In this document: positions 6,719 through 14,487 of the stretch, one piece after another
Layout of the letters: each line of letters begins with the position of its first letter
Position numbering within the stretch: the first letter of the stretch is position 1
NCBI RefSeq assembly: GCF_019127135.1
Contig: NZ_JAHOEA010000031.1
Span: forward strand, 1 to 48,167
Reading direction: 5' to 3'
Length of the DNA stretch: 48,167 nucleotides
Source: Segatella copri
GTDB lineage: Bacteria; Bacteroidota; Bacteroidia; Bacteroidales; Bacteroidaceae
Notes under the pieces: model-generated
What the model was told of the DNA's origin: nothing
The model's database searches: none
What the model saw: the letters and a program-made list of their open reading frames with translations, nothing else
Made by a program: the position numbers and the translations under genes

Positions 6719-7165
6719 CAATAAGACAAAAAGGTTATTAGGTTTTTAGGTTAAGATTGTTAGTTGTTTTAGGTTATTAGTTAGTTTATAGGTAAATTTA
6801 AGATTGTTTATTCAGAGAAACGGTATTAGTTAAGGTAAAGAAAAGATTGTTTATTCAAGGACGACAAAAAGTTTAGGTTATTAGGTTTTTAGGTTTAAGA
6901 TTGTTAGTTGTTTTTTTATTAGGTTTTAGTTTAAAGGTAAATTTAAAGATTGTTTATTCAAGGAATAACAGGATAATTTCAACAGGTGAGTTGAAGGTAA
7001 AAAGATCAAATGTATGGGATAACCAAAGATGACGCCTGAGCAGAATTGCTGCTTCGGGCTTCGTAATGGAAAGGGAAACAAAACCCTTGAGTTATGAGAA
7101 ATTTGGGAATATCGAATTTAAAGAGCGCAATTTCGAAATATTCGAAGTTGCGCTCTTTGTTTTTT
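6719..7165 (+). ncRNA. Candidate structured non-coding RNA with duplicated repeat domain
   Basis: Bounded by a consensus promoter and a strong intrinsic terminator, this stretch of about 447 bases has no plausible coding frame. The 5' two thirds contain two related copies of a block of roughly 95 bases (about 6728-6820 and 6866-6965), rich in TTAGGTTATTAGGTTTTTAG and GATTGTTAGTTGTTTT, with GATTGTTTATTCA three times (6802, 6845, 6948). The 3' third has stem-loops at 6978-6995 (TTCAAC/GTTGAA), 7034-7059 (GCCTGAGCAG with CTGCTTCGGGC, one bulge) and 7071-7088 (AAGGG/CCCTT), then the terminator. It does not show the hallmarks of tmRNA, RNase P RNA or SRP RNA that I would recognise. It could also be a long regulatory leader, but termination occurs before the next gene. 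Confidence 0.68.
7120..7165 (+). terminator. Strong intrinsic terminator of the ncRNA candidate
   Basis: The 18-base arms AAAGAGCGCAATTTCGAA (7120-7137) and TTCGAAGTTGCGCTCTTT (7141-7158) pair with one G-U wobble around a 3-base loop, followed by GTTTTTT. Confidence 0.9.
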
Positions 7166-7250
7166 GACTTCTTTACACCTATTAATTCTTAACTCCTTTA
7201 CTCCTAGACTGGAGAAAGTTCAATTTAAGAAAAAATAACCGCTAAATTAT

Positions 7251-7281
7251 TTTGTTTTACCAACGAAAAATCGTAATTTTG
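7251..7281 (+). promoter_or_regulatory. Promoter of the 7308 gene and rpoN
   Basis: TTTG (7251-7254) and TAATTTTG (7274-7281) are separated by 19 bases, a consensus fit. The ATG at 7308 is 26 bases beyond the box. This probably drives the operon containing rpoN. Confidence 0.7.
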
Positions 7282-7307
7282 CAGAAGATATATAAAGATA
7301 AGAAATT

Positions 7308-7952
7308 ATGGCAAGACATCCTCTCTGGAACGAAGAAAACTGGCTCCTGCTGCTGCAGCTGTACCAGAAGAAGCCTATGGGCGTGAAACCTCTCTACTCG
7401 AAAGGGATGGTCGACTTGAGTCTGGAACTGCACATTCCTCCTGAATTTCTGCACGAACAGATGTTTAAACTCAGAATGGTGACTCCGAGAATCAAGCGAC
7501 TATGGGAGAAGTATGCCGATAAACCACAGCTGCTGAAGCGCGACATACAGCGCATCAGGCAGATGAACGGCTGCGGAAACGCCATGCAGTTCTTCGAGGG
7601 AGTGGAAGTGAAGGAAACATTCGAGAAAAACTGGGAACCACTGGAAGGCGAACCATCGCTCACACCCGTAAAACTCATCATCATCCTCGACCTCTACTTC
7701 CAGCTCACACCAATCACCATGGTGCCGGAAACACCGGAAATCATCGACCTGGGCAAACTCATCAAAACATCACCGAAGGTCATTGCCGAGGCGATGGGCG
7801 TATTCATGTACTGCGATCCTTATCTCAACCGCGAAGATGTACTGATACACCCGCTGCTAGAAGCATGCAGCGACATCTGGCACCAATACGGAAACGGAAA
7901 TCCAGACAAGCTTTACCAGCTTGCCAACGAACTAAAAGAATACTTTAAGTAA
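7308..7952 (+). CDS. Conserved hypothetical protein coupled to rpoN
   Basis: I do not recognise a named domain. The 214-residue protein is soluble (no signal peptide or membrane segment) and largely helical. It opens ARHPLWNEENWLLLLQLYQ, contains a basic stretch (MVTPRIKRLWEKYADKP, LLKRDIQRIRQ) and an acidic centre, and ends LYQLANELKEYFK. The segment RPLYSKGMVDLS-like (KPLYSKGMVDLSLEL) followed by IPPEFLHEQMFKLR could be a small DNA-binding helical unit, but this is speculative. It ends two bases before the rpoN ATG, so it is almost certainly cotranscribed and perhaps linked to sigma-54 function. Confidence 0.8.
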   Translation: MARHPLWNEENWLLLLQLYQKKPMGVKPLYSKGMVDLSLELHIPPEFLHEQMFKLRMVTPRIKRLWEKYADKPQLLKRDIQRIRQMNGCGNAMQFFEGVEVKETFEKNWEPLEGEPSLTPVKLIIILDLYFQLTPITMVPETPEIIDLGKLIKTSPKVIAEAMGVFMYCDPYLNREDVLIHPLLEACSDIWHQYGNGNPDKLYQLANELKEYFK

Positions 7953-7954
7953 TT

Positions 7955-9478
7955 ATGGCTCAAAAACTCATACAGACACAGGCACAGAAGTTACAGCAAC
8001 TTCAAAGACTTTCAGCCCAGCAAATGCTGCAGGTGAAACTGTTGGAAATGCCGCTCACGGAACTGGAAGACAGTATCAATGCAGAACTGGACGATAATCC
8101 CGCTTTGGAAAGCGAGAACCCAGACGATATGCTCAACGAGAATGTCGCCAATGATGATTCGCCCGCTGATGATGAGTACGACAACAGCAACGATGAGGAT
8201 GCCTACGAGGCTGAATCTGAAAAAGAAGCAAGAAAAGACGAACTGGACCAGGCGCTGGAAAGCATCGGAAAAGATGACCAGATGCCTGATTACAATACAG
8301 ACAGATACAACAACCAGGACAGCGCCGACTACGAAGAAATGGTTTACGGCGACACCACCTCTTTCTATGATAAGCTGAAGGAACAGATGGACATGCAGCC
8401 GCTCAGCGACAAGGAAAAGAAAGTGATGGAATATCTCATCGGTTCACTGGATGACGACGGACTGCTCCGCAAGGATCTAGACAGCATCTGCGATGAACTC
8501 GCTATCTATCACAACATCGATGTTACGGAAAAAGACATAGAGCATGTACTCCACATCCTACAGACCTTCGACCCAGCCGGTGTAGGAGGAAGAAGTCTGC
8601 AGGAATGCCTCCTGCTGCAGGTTAAGCGACTACCGAGAGGTGTGCTCCGCAAAACGATGGAAGAGGTGTTTACCGACTATTTTGAAGAGTTTACCAAGAA
8701 ACATTGGGACAAGATCAAGGCAGGATTGGAACTGAACGATACACAGGTAGAAACCCTACAGGAAGAAATCAGGAAACTGAATCCGAAACCGGGCGCATCG
8801 ATGGGCGAAACCGAGGGCAGAAACATGCAGCAGATTACCCCCGACTTCATCATCGACACCAATGACGACGGAACGATAACATTCTCGCTGAACCGCGGCA
8901 ACATTCCGCAACTGACAGTTTCGCCATCATTCACCGACATGATTGACACCTACAGGAAGCATAAAGACAAGATGAGCAGAAGCGATAAGGAAGCACTGCT
9001 CTACGCCAAGGAAAAGGTGGACAAGGCACAGGGATTCATCGAAGCCATCAAGCAGAGAAGACATACCCTCATCGTCACCATGAAGGCGATCATCGACATA
9101 CAGCGGCAGTTCTTCTTGGATGGAGACGAGGCTGACCTGAAACCGATGATCCTGAAGGATGTGGCAGACCGCACGGGACTGGACATCAGTACCATCTCGA
9201 GAGTGAGCAACGTGAAGTATGCCCAAACCAAATGGGGCACCTTCCCGCTGAAGTTCTTCTTCACAGACAGCTACACTACTGAAGACGGCGAAGAGATGTC
9301 TACCCGCAAAATCAAGATTGCCCTGCACGACATCATCGAGAAAGAAGATAAGAAAAAGCCGCTCAGCGATGATGCTCTCGCCAAACTGCTGAAGGAAAAG
9401 GGATTCCCTATCGCCCGACGAACCGTGGCAAAATATAGGGAGCAACTGGGCATTCCGGTGGCACGACTCAGGAAATAA
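7955..9478 (+). CDS. rpoN: RNA polymerase sigma-54 factor
   Basis: A 507-residue sigma-54, which directs RNA polymerase to -24/-12 promoters and needs an AAA+ activator. Region I is the Gln/Leu-rich N-terminus (LIQTQAQKLQQLQRLSAQQM then LQVKLLEMPLTELE). Region II is a long acidic linker (residues about 50-140). Core-binding and helix-turn-helix regions follow (VADRTGLDISTISRVSN, KWGTFPLKFFF). The RpoN box is ARRTVAKYREQLGIP near the C-terminus, essentially consensus. Length is typical for Bacteroidetes. It lies two bases after the 7308 gene and 58 before the PAP2 gene. Confidence 0.98.
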   Translation: MAQKLIQTQAQKLQQLQRLSAQQMLQVKLLEMPLTELEDSINAELDDNPALESENPDDMLNENVANDDSPADDEYDNSNDEDAYEAESEKEARKDELDQALESIGKDDQMPDYNTDRYNNQDSADYEEMVYGDTTSFYDKLKEQMDMQPLSDKEKKVMEYLIGSLDDDGLLRKDLDSICDELAIYHNIDVTEKDIEHVLHILQTFDPAGVGGRSLQECLLLQVKRLPRGVLRKTMEEVFTDYFEEFTKKHWDKIKAGLELNDTQVETLQEEIRKLNPKPGASMGETEGRNMQQITPDFIIDTNDDGTITFSLNRGNIPQLTVSPSFTDMIDTYRKHKDKMSRSDKEALLYAKEKVDKAQGFIEAIKQRRHTLIVTMKAIIDIQRQFFLDGDEADLKPMILKDVADRTGLDISTISRVSNVKYAQTKWGTFPLKFFFTDSYTTEDGEEMSTRKIKIALHDIIEKEDKKKPLSDDALAKLLKEKGFPIARRTVAKYREQLGIPVARLRK

Positions 9479-9536
9479 GCCGGTGCCCACCACAAAATAT
9501 TTGAGAGATAAAAAGAATATATACGTTATTAGTGTT

Positions 9537-10145
9537 ATGAAAGAGAAGAATATCATATTGACAGCACGCATCATGAGCATGATCTTCACGCCCTTCTATC
9601 TGCCGATGGTAGGACTGATTGCTCTGTTCATCTTCAGTTATATGTCGCTGTTACCGATAGGATACAAACTGGTGATGCTGGGCATGGTCTATCTCCTGAC
9701 CGTCGTAGCTCCATCGCTACTCATCCACCTCTACCGTATGGTTCAGGGCTGGACCTCGCGTGAGTTGGGCAAGAAGGAGCGCCGTATCGTGCCTTACATC
9801 CTCTCTATCGTATGCTACTTCGGCTGTTTCTTCTGGATGGAATACCGCAATACGCCTCGTGTCATCAGTATCATCGTAGTGGTAGCGCTGGCAATACAGA
9901 TGATTTGTGCCTTCATCAATGTATGGTGGAAGATCAGCACCCATACGGCAGCCATCGGAGGTGTGGCAGGAGCCCTGGTGTCCTATTCTGTAGCCTTCGA
10001 TTTCAATCCGCTGTGGTGGCTCTGCATCGTACTGCTGATGGCAGGCTCAGTAGGAAGTGCCCGTATGATACTCCGACAACATACGCTGTCACAGGTAGTT
10101 GCAGGATTTCTGATAGGCACCGCCTGTGCTATATTGGTAATATAA
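9537..10145 (+). CDS. PAP2-superfamily membrane phosphatase-like protein
   Basis: A 202-residue membrane protein with about six hydrophobic segments. The PAP2 (lipid phosphatase) signatures are present in altered form: KKERRIVPY for the KxxxxxxRP motif, STHTAAIGG for the PSGH motif, and SARMILRQHTLSQVVAG for SRxxxxxHxxxD. The last Asp is replaced by Gln, so catalysis may be altered or lost. The frame extends 18 codons upstream, but the ATG at 9537 gives the standard membrane-protein start. Probable undecaprenyl-phosphate or phospholipid-related function, inferred from family only. Confidence 0.75.
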   Translation: MKEKNIILTARIMSMIFTPFYLPMVGLIALFIFSYMSLLPIGYKLVMLGMVYLLTVVAPSLLIHLYRMVQGWTSRELGKKERRIVPYILSIVCYFGCFFWMEYRNTPRVISIIVVVALAIQMICAFINVWWKISTHTAAIGGVAGALVSYSVAFDFNPLWWLCIVLLMAGSVGSARMILRQHTLSQVVAGFLIGTACAILVI

Positions 10146-10170
10146 AGTTTATAATAAAATATAAGAAGAA

Positions 10171-10677
10171 ATGAAACCATTAGTAAGCATTATTATGGGC
10201 AGCACTAGCGATCTGCCTGTTATGGAAAAAGCATGTAAGTGGTTGAACGACAACCAGATTCCTTTCGAGGTTAATGCCCTCTCTGCTCACCGCACTCCAG
10301 ATGCAGTAGAGTCATTCGCCAAGGGAGCTAAGGAGCGTGGCGTGAAGGTAATCATCGCCGCTGCCGGTATGGCTGCCGCCCTTCCTGGTGTTATCGCAGC
10401 ATCTACTCCTCTGCCAGTTATCGGTGTGCCTATCAAGGGTATGCTCGATGGTCTTGATGCCATGCTCAGCATCATCCAGATGCCTCCTGGCATTCCTGTA
10501 GCTACTGTTGGTGTGAATGCGGCTCAGAACGCTGCCATCCTCGCTGCCGAAATGATTGCCCTTGCCGATGAGGAAGTGGCAAAGAAGGTAGAGGCTTGGA
10601 AGGCGGGTCTCGGTGCCAAGATCGAGAAGGCCAACAAGGATCTGGCTGAGGTGAAATACGACTTCAAGTGTAATTAA
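10171..10677 (+). CDS. purE: N5-carboxyaminoimidazole ribonucleotide mutase
   Basis: A 168-residue PurE, which converts N5-CAIR to CAIR in de novo purine synthesis. The class I signature is clear: IIMGSTSDLPVMEKA (nucleotide-binding GSxSD), NALSAHRTPD, AAGMAAALPGVIAA and PVIGVPIKGMLDG. Length matches bacterial class I PurE. No other purine genes are adjacent. It follows the PAP2 gene by 25 bases and is followed by a terminator-like hairpin before ispG. Confidence 0.97.
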   Translation: MKPLVSIIMGSTSDLPVMEKACKWLNDNQIPFEVNALSAHRTPDAVESFAKGAKERGVKVIIAAAGMAAALPGVIAASTPLPVIGVPIKGMLDGLDAMLSIIQMPPGIPVATVGVNAAQNAAILAAEMIALADEEVAKKVEAWKAGLGAKIEKANKDLAEVKYDFKCN

Positions 10678-10687
10678 TCTAATATGT

Positions 10688-10715
10688 GATATGCCCCATT
10701 CTTTTGGGGCATATC
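10688..10715 (+). terminator. Hairpin between purE and ispG
   Basis: GATATGCCCCA (10688-10698) and TGGGGCATATC (10705-10715) form a perfect 11-bp stem with a 6-base loop. No uninterrupted T tract follows, and the ispG ATG comes 14 bases later, so this may be an attenuator or processing site rather than a full terminator. Confidence 0.6.
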
Positions 10716-10729
10716 TTATCTTATATATT

Positions 10730-12598
10730 ATGGTAGATTTATTCAATTATACCCGCCGTGCCTCTTCTGTGGCACATATCGGAGCCATCGACCTGGGTGG
10801 CGATAATCCTATCCGCATCCAGTCGATGACCACCACCAACACCAATGATACCGAGGCTTGCGTTCAACAGGCTGAGGAAATCATCAAGGCTGGTGGCGAG
10901 CTGGTGCGCTTCACCACTCAGGGTTCCCGCGAGGCAGAGAACATGAAAAACATCAATGCCGGCATCCGTGCCGACGGCTATCAGACTCCGCTCGTAGCCG
11001 ATGTTCACTTCAATCCTAACGTTGCCGATGTGGCTGCTCTCTATTGTGAAAAAGTACGCATAAACCCTGGCAACTACGTGGATCCTGCCCGCAAGTTCAT
11101 CAAGCAGGAATATACTGATGAGGAGTATGCTCACGAACTTCAGAAGATTGAGGAGCGTTTCGTACCTTTCCTCAACATCTGTAAGGAGAACCATACTGCC
11201 ATCCGCATCGGTGTGAACCATGGTTCACTCTCCGACCGCATCCGTAATCGCTACGGCGATACCCCTGAGGGCATCGTAGAGAGCTGTCTCGAATTCCTGC
11301 GCATCTGCAAGAAGGAGAATTTCCACGATGTGGTTATCAGTATCAAGTCATCCAATACCGTTGTCATGGTCCGCTCTATGCGCCTCCTGGTTGAAGAAAT
11401 GGAGAAGGAAGGTATGAATTATCCGCTCCACCTCGGTGTAACCGAAGCCGGCGAAGGCGAGGATGGCAGAATCAAGAGTGCCGTAGGCATCGGTGCCCTC
11501 TTGGCTGATGGCATCGGCGATACGGTTCGCGTGAGTCTGAGCGAGGAACCTGCTGCAGAGATTCCAGTGGCACGTCATCTGGTAGATTATATCGGCAAGA
11601 AGAAGGGGCATCTGATGATTCCTGCCGCAGCTTGTCCTTCATTCGACTGGCTACACCCTACCCGCCGCGAAACCGTGGCTGTTGGCAATATCGGCGGCAA
11701 TAATGTGCCTGTGGTCATCAGCAACCGAATCAACGGCGAGAGCACCGCTTGTGAGAACAAGGATGCTACGCCTGATTATATCTATATAGGCGGCAAGATG
11801 CCTAAGCAGTTTGTGCCAGGTCAGAGCTACATCGTAGATTACAATGTTTACGAGACGCTGAACAGCAAGCCAGAGACTACTGGTGCCAAGCTCTACCCTA
11901 TCTTCCCAGCCATGGCAATGCCGCTCATCGCCAGCATCAAGGCCGACGTGAAGTTCCTCACCCTGCAGTTTGGTACTCCAGCCGAGGAATACATCGCCTG
12001 CCTGAAGGCTCATCCAGAGGTGGTGGTTATCTGCGTCAGCAATCACCAGAACCGCCTGGGCGACCAGCGTGCATTGGTTCACGAGATGATGAATGCCGGC
12101 TTGAAGAACCCTGTGGTTTTCGCAGAGATGTACCAGCACAGCAAGGAGGAGAAGAGCGACTTCCAGCTAGAGGCTGCAGCCGATATGGGAGCCCTGATGA
12201 TTGATGGTCTGACCGATGGTATCTGGCTGATGAACAATGGCGATATCCCTACCCAGACTGTAGATGAAACCGCCTTCGGCATTCTCCAGGCAGCCCGTCT
12301 GCGCACCAGCAAAACCGAGTATATCAGTTGTCCTGGTTGCGGCAGAACCCTCTACGATCTCCGTGAAACCATCGCCAAGATCAAGGAGGCAACCAAGCAT
12401 CTTAAGGGCCTGAAGATTGGTATCATGGGCTGTATCGTGAATGGTCCTGGCGAAATGGCGGATGCCGATTACGGCTACGTAGGCGCCGGTCCTAACCGAG
12501 TAAGCCTCTACCGCAAGCAGGTTTGCGTAGAAAAGAATATCCCGCAAGAGGTGGCAGTAGAGCATCTGCTCGCTCTCATCGACTCGGATAAGCAATAA
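10730..12598 (+). CDS. ispG: 4-hydroxy-3-methylbut-2-enyl diphosphate synthase (IspG/GcpE), long form
   Basis: A 622-residue IspG, which reduces MEcPP to HMBPP in the non-mevalonate isoprenoid pathway. The N-terminal TIM barrel is clear (NPIRIQSMTTTNTNDTEACV, PLVADVHFNPNVA, VRINPGNY, RIGVNHGSLSDR). The C-terminal Fe-S domain has SCPGCGRTLYDL and GIMGCIVNGPGEMADADYG, supplying the three Cys and one Glu cluster ligands. The extra central domain (about 200 residues) is the expected large variant found in Bacteroidetes and plants. The ATG at 10730 is used because the 13 codons before it lie in the hairpin. Confidence 0.97.
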   Translation: MVDLFNYTRRASSVAHIGAIDLGGDNPIRIQSMTTTNTNDTEACVQQAEEIIKAGGELVRFTTQGSREAENMKNINAGIRADGYQTPLVADVHFNPNVADVAALYCEKVRINPGNYVDPARKFIKQEYTDEEYAHELQKIEERFVPFLNICKENHTAIRIGVNHGSLSDRIRNRYGDTPEGIVESCLEFLRICKKENFHDVVISIKSSNTVVMVRSMRLLVEEMEKEGMNYPLHLGVTEAGEGEDGRIKSAVGIGALLADGIGDTVRVSLSEEPAAEIPVARHLVDYIGKKKGHLMIPAAACPSFDWLHPTRRETVAVGNIGGNNVPVVISNRINGESTACENKDATPDYIYIGGKMPKQFVPGQSYIVDYNVYETLNSKPETTGAKLYPIFPAMAMPLIASIKADVKFLTLQFGTPAEEYIACLKAHPEVVVICVSNHQNRLGDQRALVHEMMNAGLKNPVVFAEMYQHSKEEKSDFQLEAAADMGALMIDGLTDGIWLMNNGDIPTQTVDETAFGILQAARLRTSKTEYISCPGCGRTLYDLRETIAKIKEATKHLKGLKIGIMGCIVNGPGEMADADYGYVGAGPNRVSLYRKQVCVEKNIPQEVAVEHLLALIDSDKQ

Positions 12599-12605
12599 TT
12601 ATTTG

Positions 12606-12704
12606 GGCACGGATTACACAGATTACACGACTCTTTATTAGAAATTATGATATGGTTTATTAGCAGTTGCGCCATAAATCCGTGTAATCCACGTAATCCG
12701 TGCC
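12606..12704. repeat. Inverted-repeat element with GGCACGGATTAC arms
   Basis: The 24-base arms at 12606-12629 and 12681-12704 start GGCACGGATTAC and end in its complement. They match at about 21 of 24 positions around a 51-base centre. Each arm is itself a near duplication of GGATTACACG. It lies just after ispG and could fold into a long hairpin; a dispersed palindromic element or terminator is likely. The remaining gap to 12827 shows nothing else clear. Confidence 0.65.
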
Positions 12705-12827
12705 TAATTTATACCCGCCCCTAATCACTCCCCGTTCCTAATCCATAGTGCCTTCAAAAGTTCAGGAATGAATGTTATCTTTAAGTTAATCTCCACCTCT
12801 TTATATGGCTCTTTCACAAAAAAAATG

Positions 12828-12835
12828 TATCTTTG
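12828..12835 (+). promoter_or_regulatory. -7 box for the response regulator gene
   Basis: TATCTTTG is a perfect TAnnTTTG ending 30 bases before the ATG at 12866, giving a leader of about 24 bases. Confidence 0.6.
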
Positions 12836-12865
12836 CAACTGTAATCATCAAAAACTGAAAAGATT

Positions 12866-13573
12866 ATGGCAAATACTAAACTGCTCCTGGTAGAGGATGA
12901 TGAAAATCTCGCCTATATGGAGAAAAGTTGCTTCGAAGATATCATCGGAGGATATGAGGTGAAAACTGCCGTAAACGGCAAGGAAGGACTGAAGGTGTGG
13001 CAAGACTTTCAGCCCGATGTCATCGTATCTGATATCGACATGCCCATCATGGACGGAATAGAAATGGTGAAGAAAATGCGCGAGGTTGATGGAAAAACCA
13101 TTATTCTGTTTACCACCGGACTCACCTCGCCGAAGGACCTGAAGGCAGGTTATGCTGCCGGAGCCAACAACTATGTGAAGAAGCCGTTTGTTCCAGAAGA
13201 GCTTGATGCTCATATACATAGCCTACTCCAACTGAAAGCCGGAGCCCGCAGTGAAAACGCCAGCAACCAGATAAAACTGGGTAAATACATTCTAGATGCC
13301 GACCATGCTACTCTGAAAGATAAGCAGGATGGTAAACAGAAAATGCTCACCGCACGAGAGGCAAAGATTCTGGAACTGCTGGCAGTAAACAAAAACGAGG
13401 TGGTGCGCCGCGAAGCCGTATTGAGCCGGTTCTGGGGAGTGGAAGACAAAGACTATTTTGCTTCCAGAAGTCTGGATGTATTCATCAAGAAAATCCGCAC
13501 AGCGCTGGAAGACGAACCGGGCGTAGAACTGAAGACCATCAGAGGTGTGGGATTCAAGCTCATCGCAGAATAG
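12866..13573 (+). CDS. OmpR/PhoB-family response regulator
   Basis: A 235-residue two-domain regulator. The receiver domain (residues about 4-120) has the acidic pair EDD (10-12), the phosphoacceptor Asp56 in VIVSDIDMP, the conserved Thr in LFTTG and Lys in NYVKKPF. The C-terminal winged helix (about 135-235) shows LTAREAKILELLAVNKNEVV and SRSLDVFIKKIRTALEDEP with the RGVGFKL terminus of the Trans_reg_C fold. It is separated from its likely kinase (14488) by a CPBP-like membrane gene, and the three may form one unit. The regulon is not evident. Confidence 0.95.
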   Translation: MANTKLLLVEDDENLAYMEKSCFEDIIGGYEVKTAVNGKEGLKVWQDFQPDVIVSDIDMPIMDGIEMVKKMREVDGKTIILFTTGLTSPKDLKAGYAAGANNYVKKPFVPEELDAHIHSLLQLKAGARSENASNQIKLGKYILDADHATLKDKQDGKQKMLTAREAKILELLAVNKNEVVRREAVLSRFWGVEDKDYFASRSLDVFIKKIRTALEDEPGVELKTIRGVGFKLIAE

Positions 13574-13662
13574 GCGCATCTCAACCCTCAGAAAATCAGT
13601 AAAACGAATCATCTCTATACGGAATGATAGAAAAGAAAACAGATTATTAAAGACAAACATAT

Positions 13663-14475
13663 ATGTTAAAAGCGATACTATACTTCTTTCTCCTGATAGC
13701 TGAATTTTTCATCACTATCCTGATAAGCGGTTTCAGCTTTGGCCTGTATTATGCCTATATAGGTAGTGATCACATGCCAGGCAACAGCAAGGGAGATATG
13801 ACTACAACAGAAGCATTTCCTTTCATCATAGCTTTCGCCCTGATAGCTACACTCATCATCTGGTTTACCTTTCATAAAGGCAAGTTTTCGAGTTTTACAC
13901 TAGGCAAGGTGAAACCAAAGAGCAAATGGCAACTCATGCTCTACAGTTCTATGCCAATGATGGGCTTCACTCTCGCCTATTATGCCCTAATGAGCTACTT
14001 CGACATCCATTTTATACCTAAGGAAATGAGCCAGTTCAGCTTTTTCCAGTTTCTCCCACTGATGTTGGTAGGCTCGTTTATGTCTGCCTACGTATTTTAT
14101 GGTGCCATTCTGGAAGAACTTCTGAAGAGCGGAAAGAAGAAATGGGTCGTTCTACTTGTATACTTGCTCATGATTATGCCAACTACGCTGACAGCAGGTT
14201 CGGGCGAGGGAATGACACTTTGGATATTTTACGTCCTGGCAGCCCTCCCATGCACATTATACGGCTTCTGGCTTTATTGCAAAACCCGTAGTTCCATTGT
14301 GATATTAGCGGTTTATCTCATATCCAACATGATTCCGTTCAACCTGGGCAGCAACTGGGTTACCATCTTGCTGTGCATCCTGGGACTGGGCGTGATGGGC
14401 TATGGATTTTATCTTCTCAAGAAGAATATTGAACCATTGCTGATACAAGAGGATGAGGAAGAAAAAGAATACTAA
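13663..14475 (+). CDS. CPBP/ABI-like intramembrane protein, probably catalytically degenerate
   Basis: A 270-residue protein with about seven hydrophobic segments and an acidic tail (EDEEEKEY). The layout suggests a CPBP (CAAX-protease/bacteriocin-processing) family member: FYGAILEELLKSG resembles the EExxxR motif 1, and GFWLYCKTRSSIVILAVYL the later motif. The motif-1 Arg is missing and the usual later His positions are not convincing, so protease activity may be lost. It sits between a response regulator and a histidine kinase, 12 bases before the latter, so it may be a membrane sensor or accessory for them. Family call is tentative. Confidence 0.5.
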   Translation: MLKAILYFFLLIAEFFITILISGFSFGLYYAYIGSDHMPGNSKGDMTTTEAFPFIIAFALIATLIIWFTFHKGKFSSFTLGKVKPKSKWQLMLYSSMPMMGFTLAYYALMSYFDIHFIPKEMSQFSFFQFLPLMLVGSFMSAYVFYGAILEELLKSGKKKWVVLLVYLLMIMPTTLTAGSGEGMTLWIFYVLAALPCTLYGFWLYCKTRSSIVILAVYLISNMIPFNLGSNWVTILLCILGLGVMGYGFYLLKKNIEPLLIQEDEEEKEY

Positions 14476-14487
14476 AACCACCTGATT

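Noticed and set aside
7071..7088. AAGGG/CCCTT hairpin as a riboswitch for the 7308 gene
   Set aside because: A strong terminator and a separate consensus promoter lie between it and the gene, so it is not in that gene's leader.
6719..7165. tmRNA, RNase P RNA, SRP RNA or 6S RNA
   Set aside because: I saw none of the conserved ends or motifs of the first three, and no long bulged rod typical of 6S; identity was left open.
10691..10729. Upstream start for ispG
   Set aside because: The extra codons lie in the purE-ispG hairpin; IspG homology starts at 10730.
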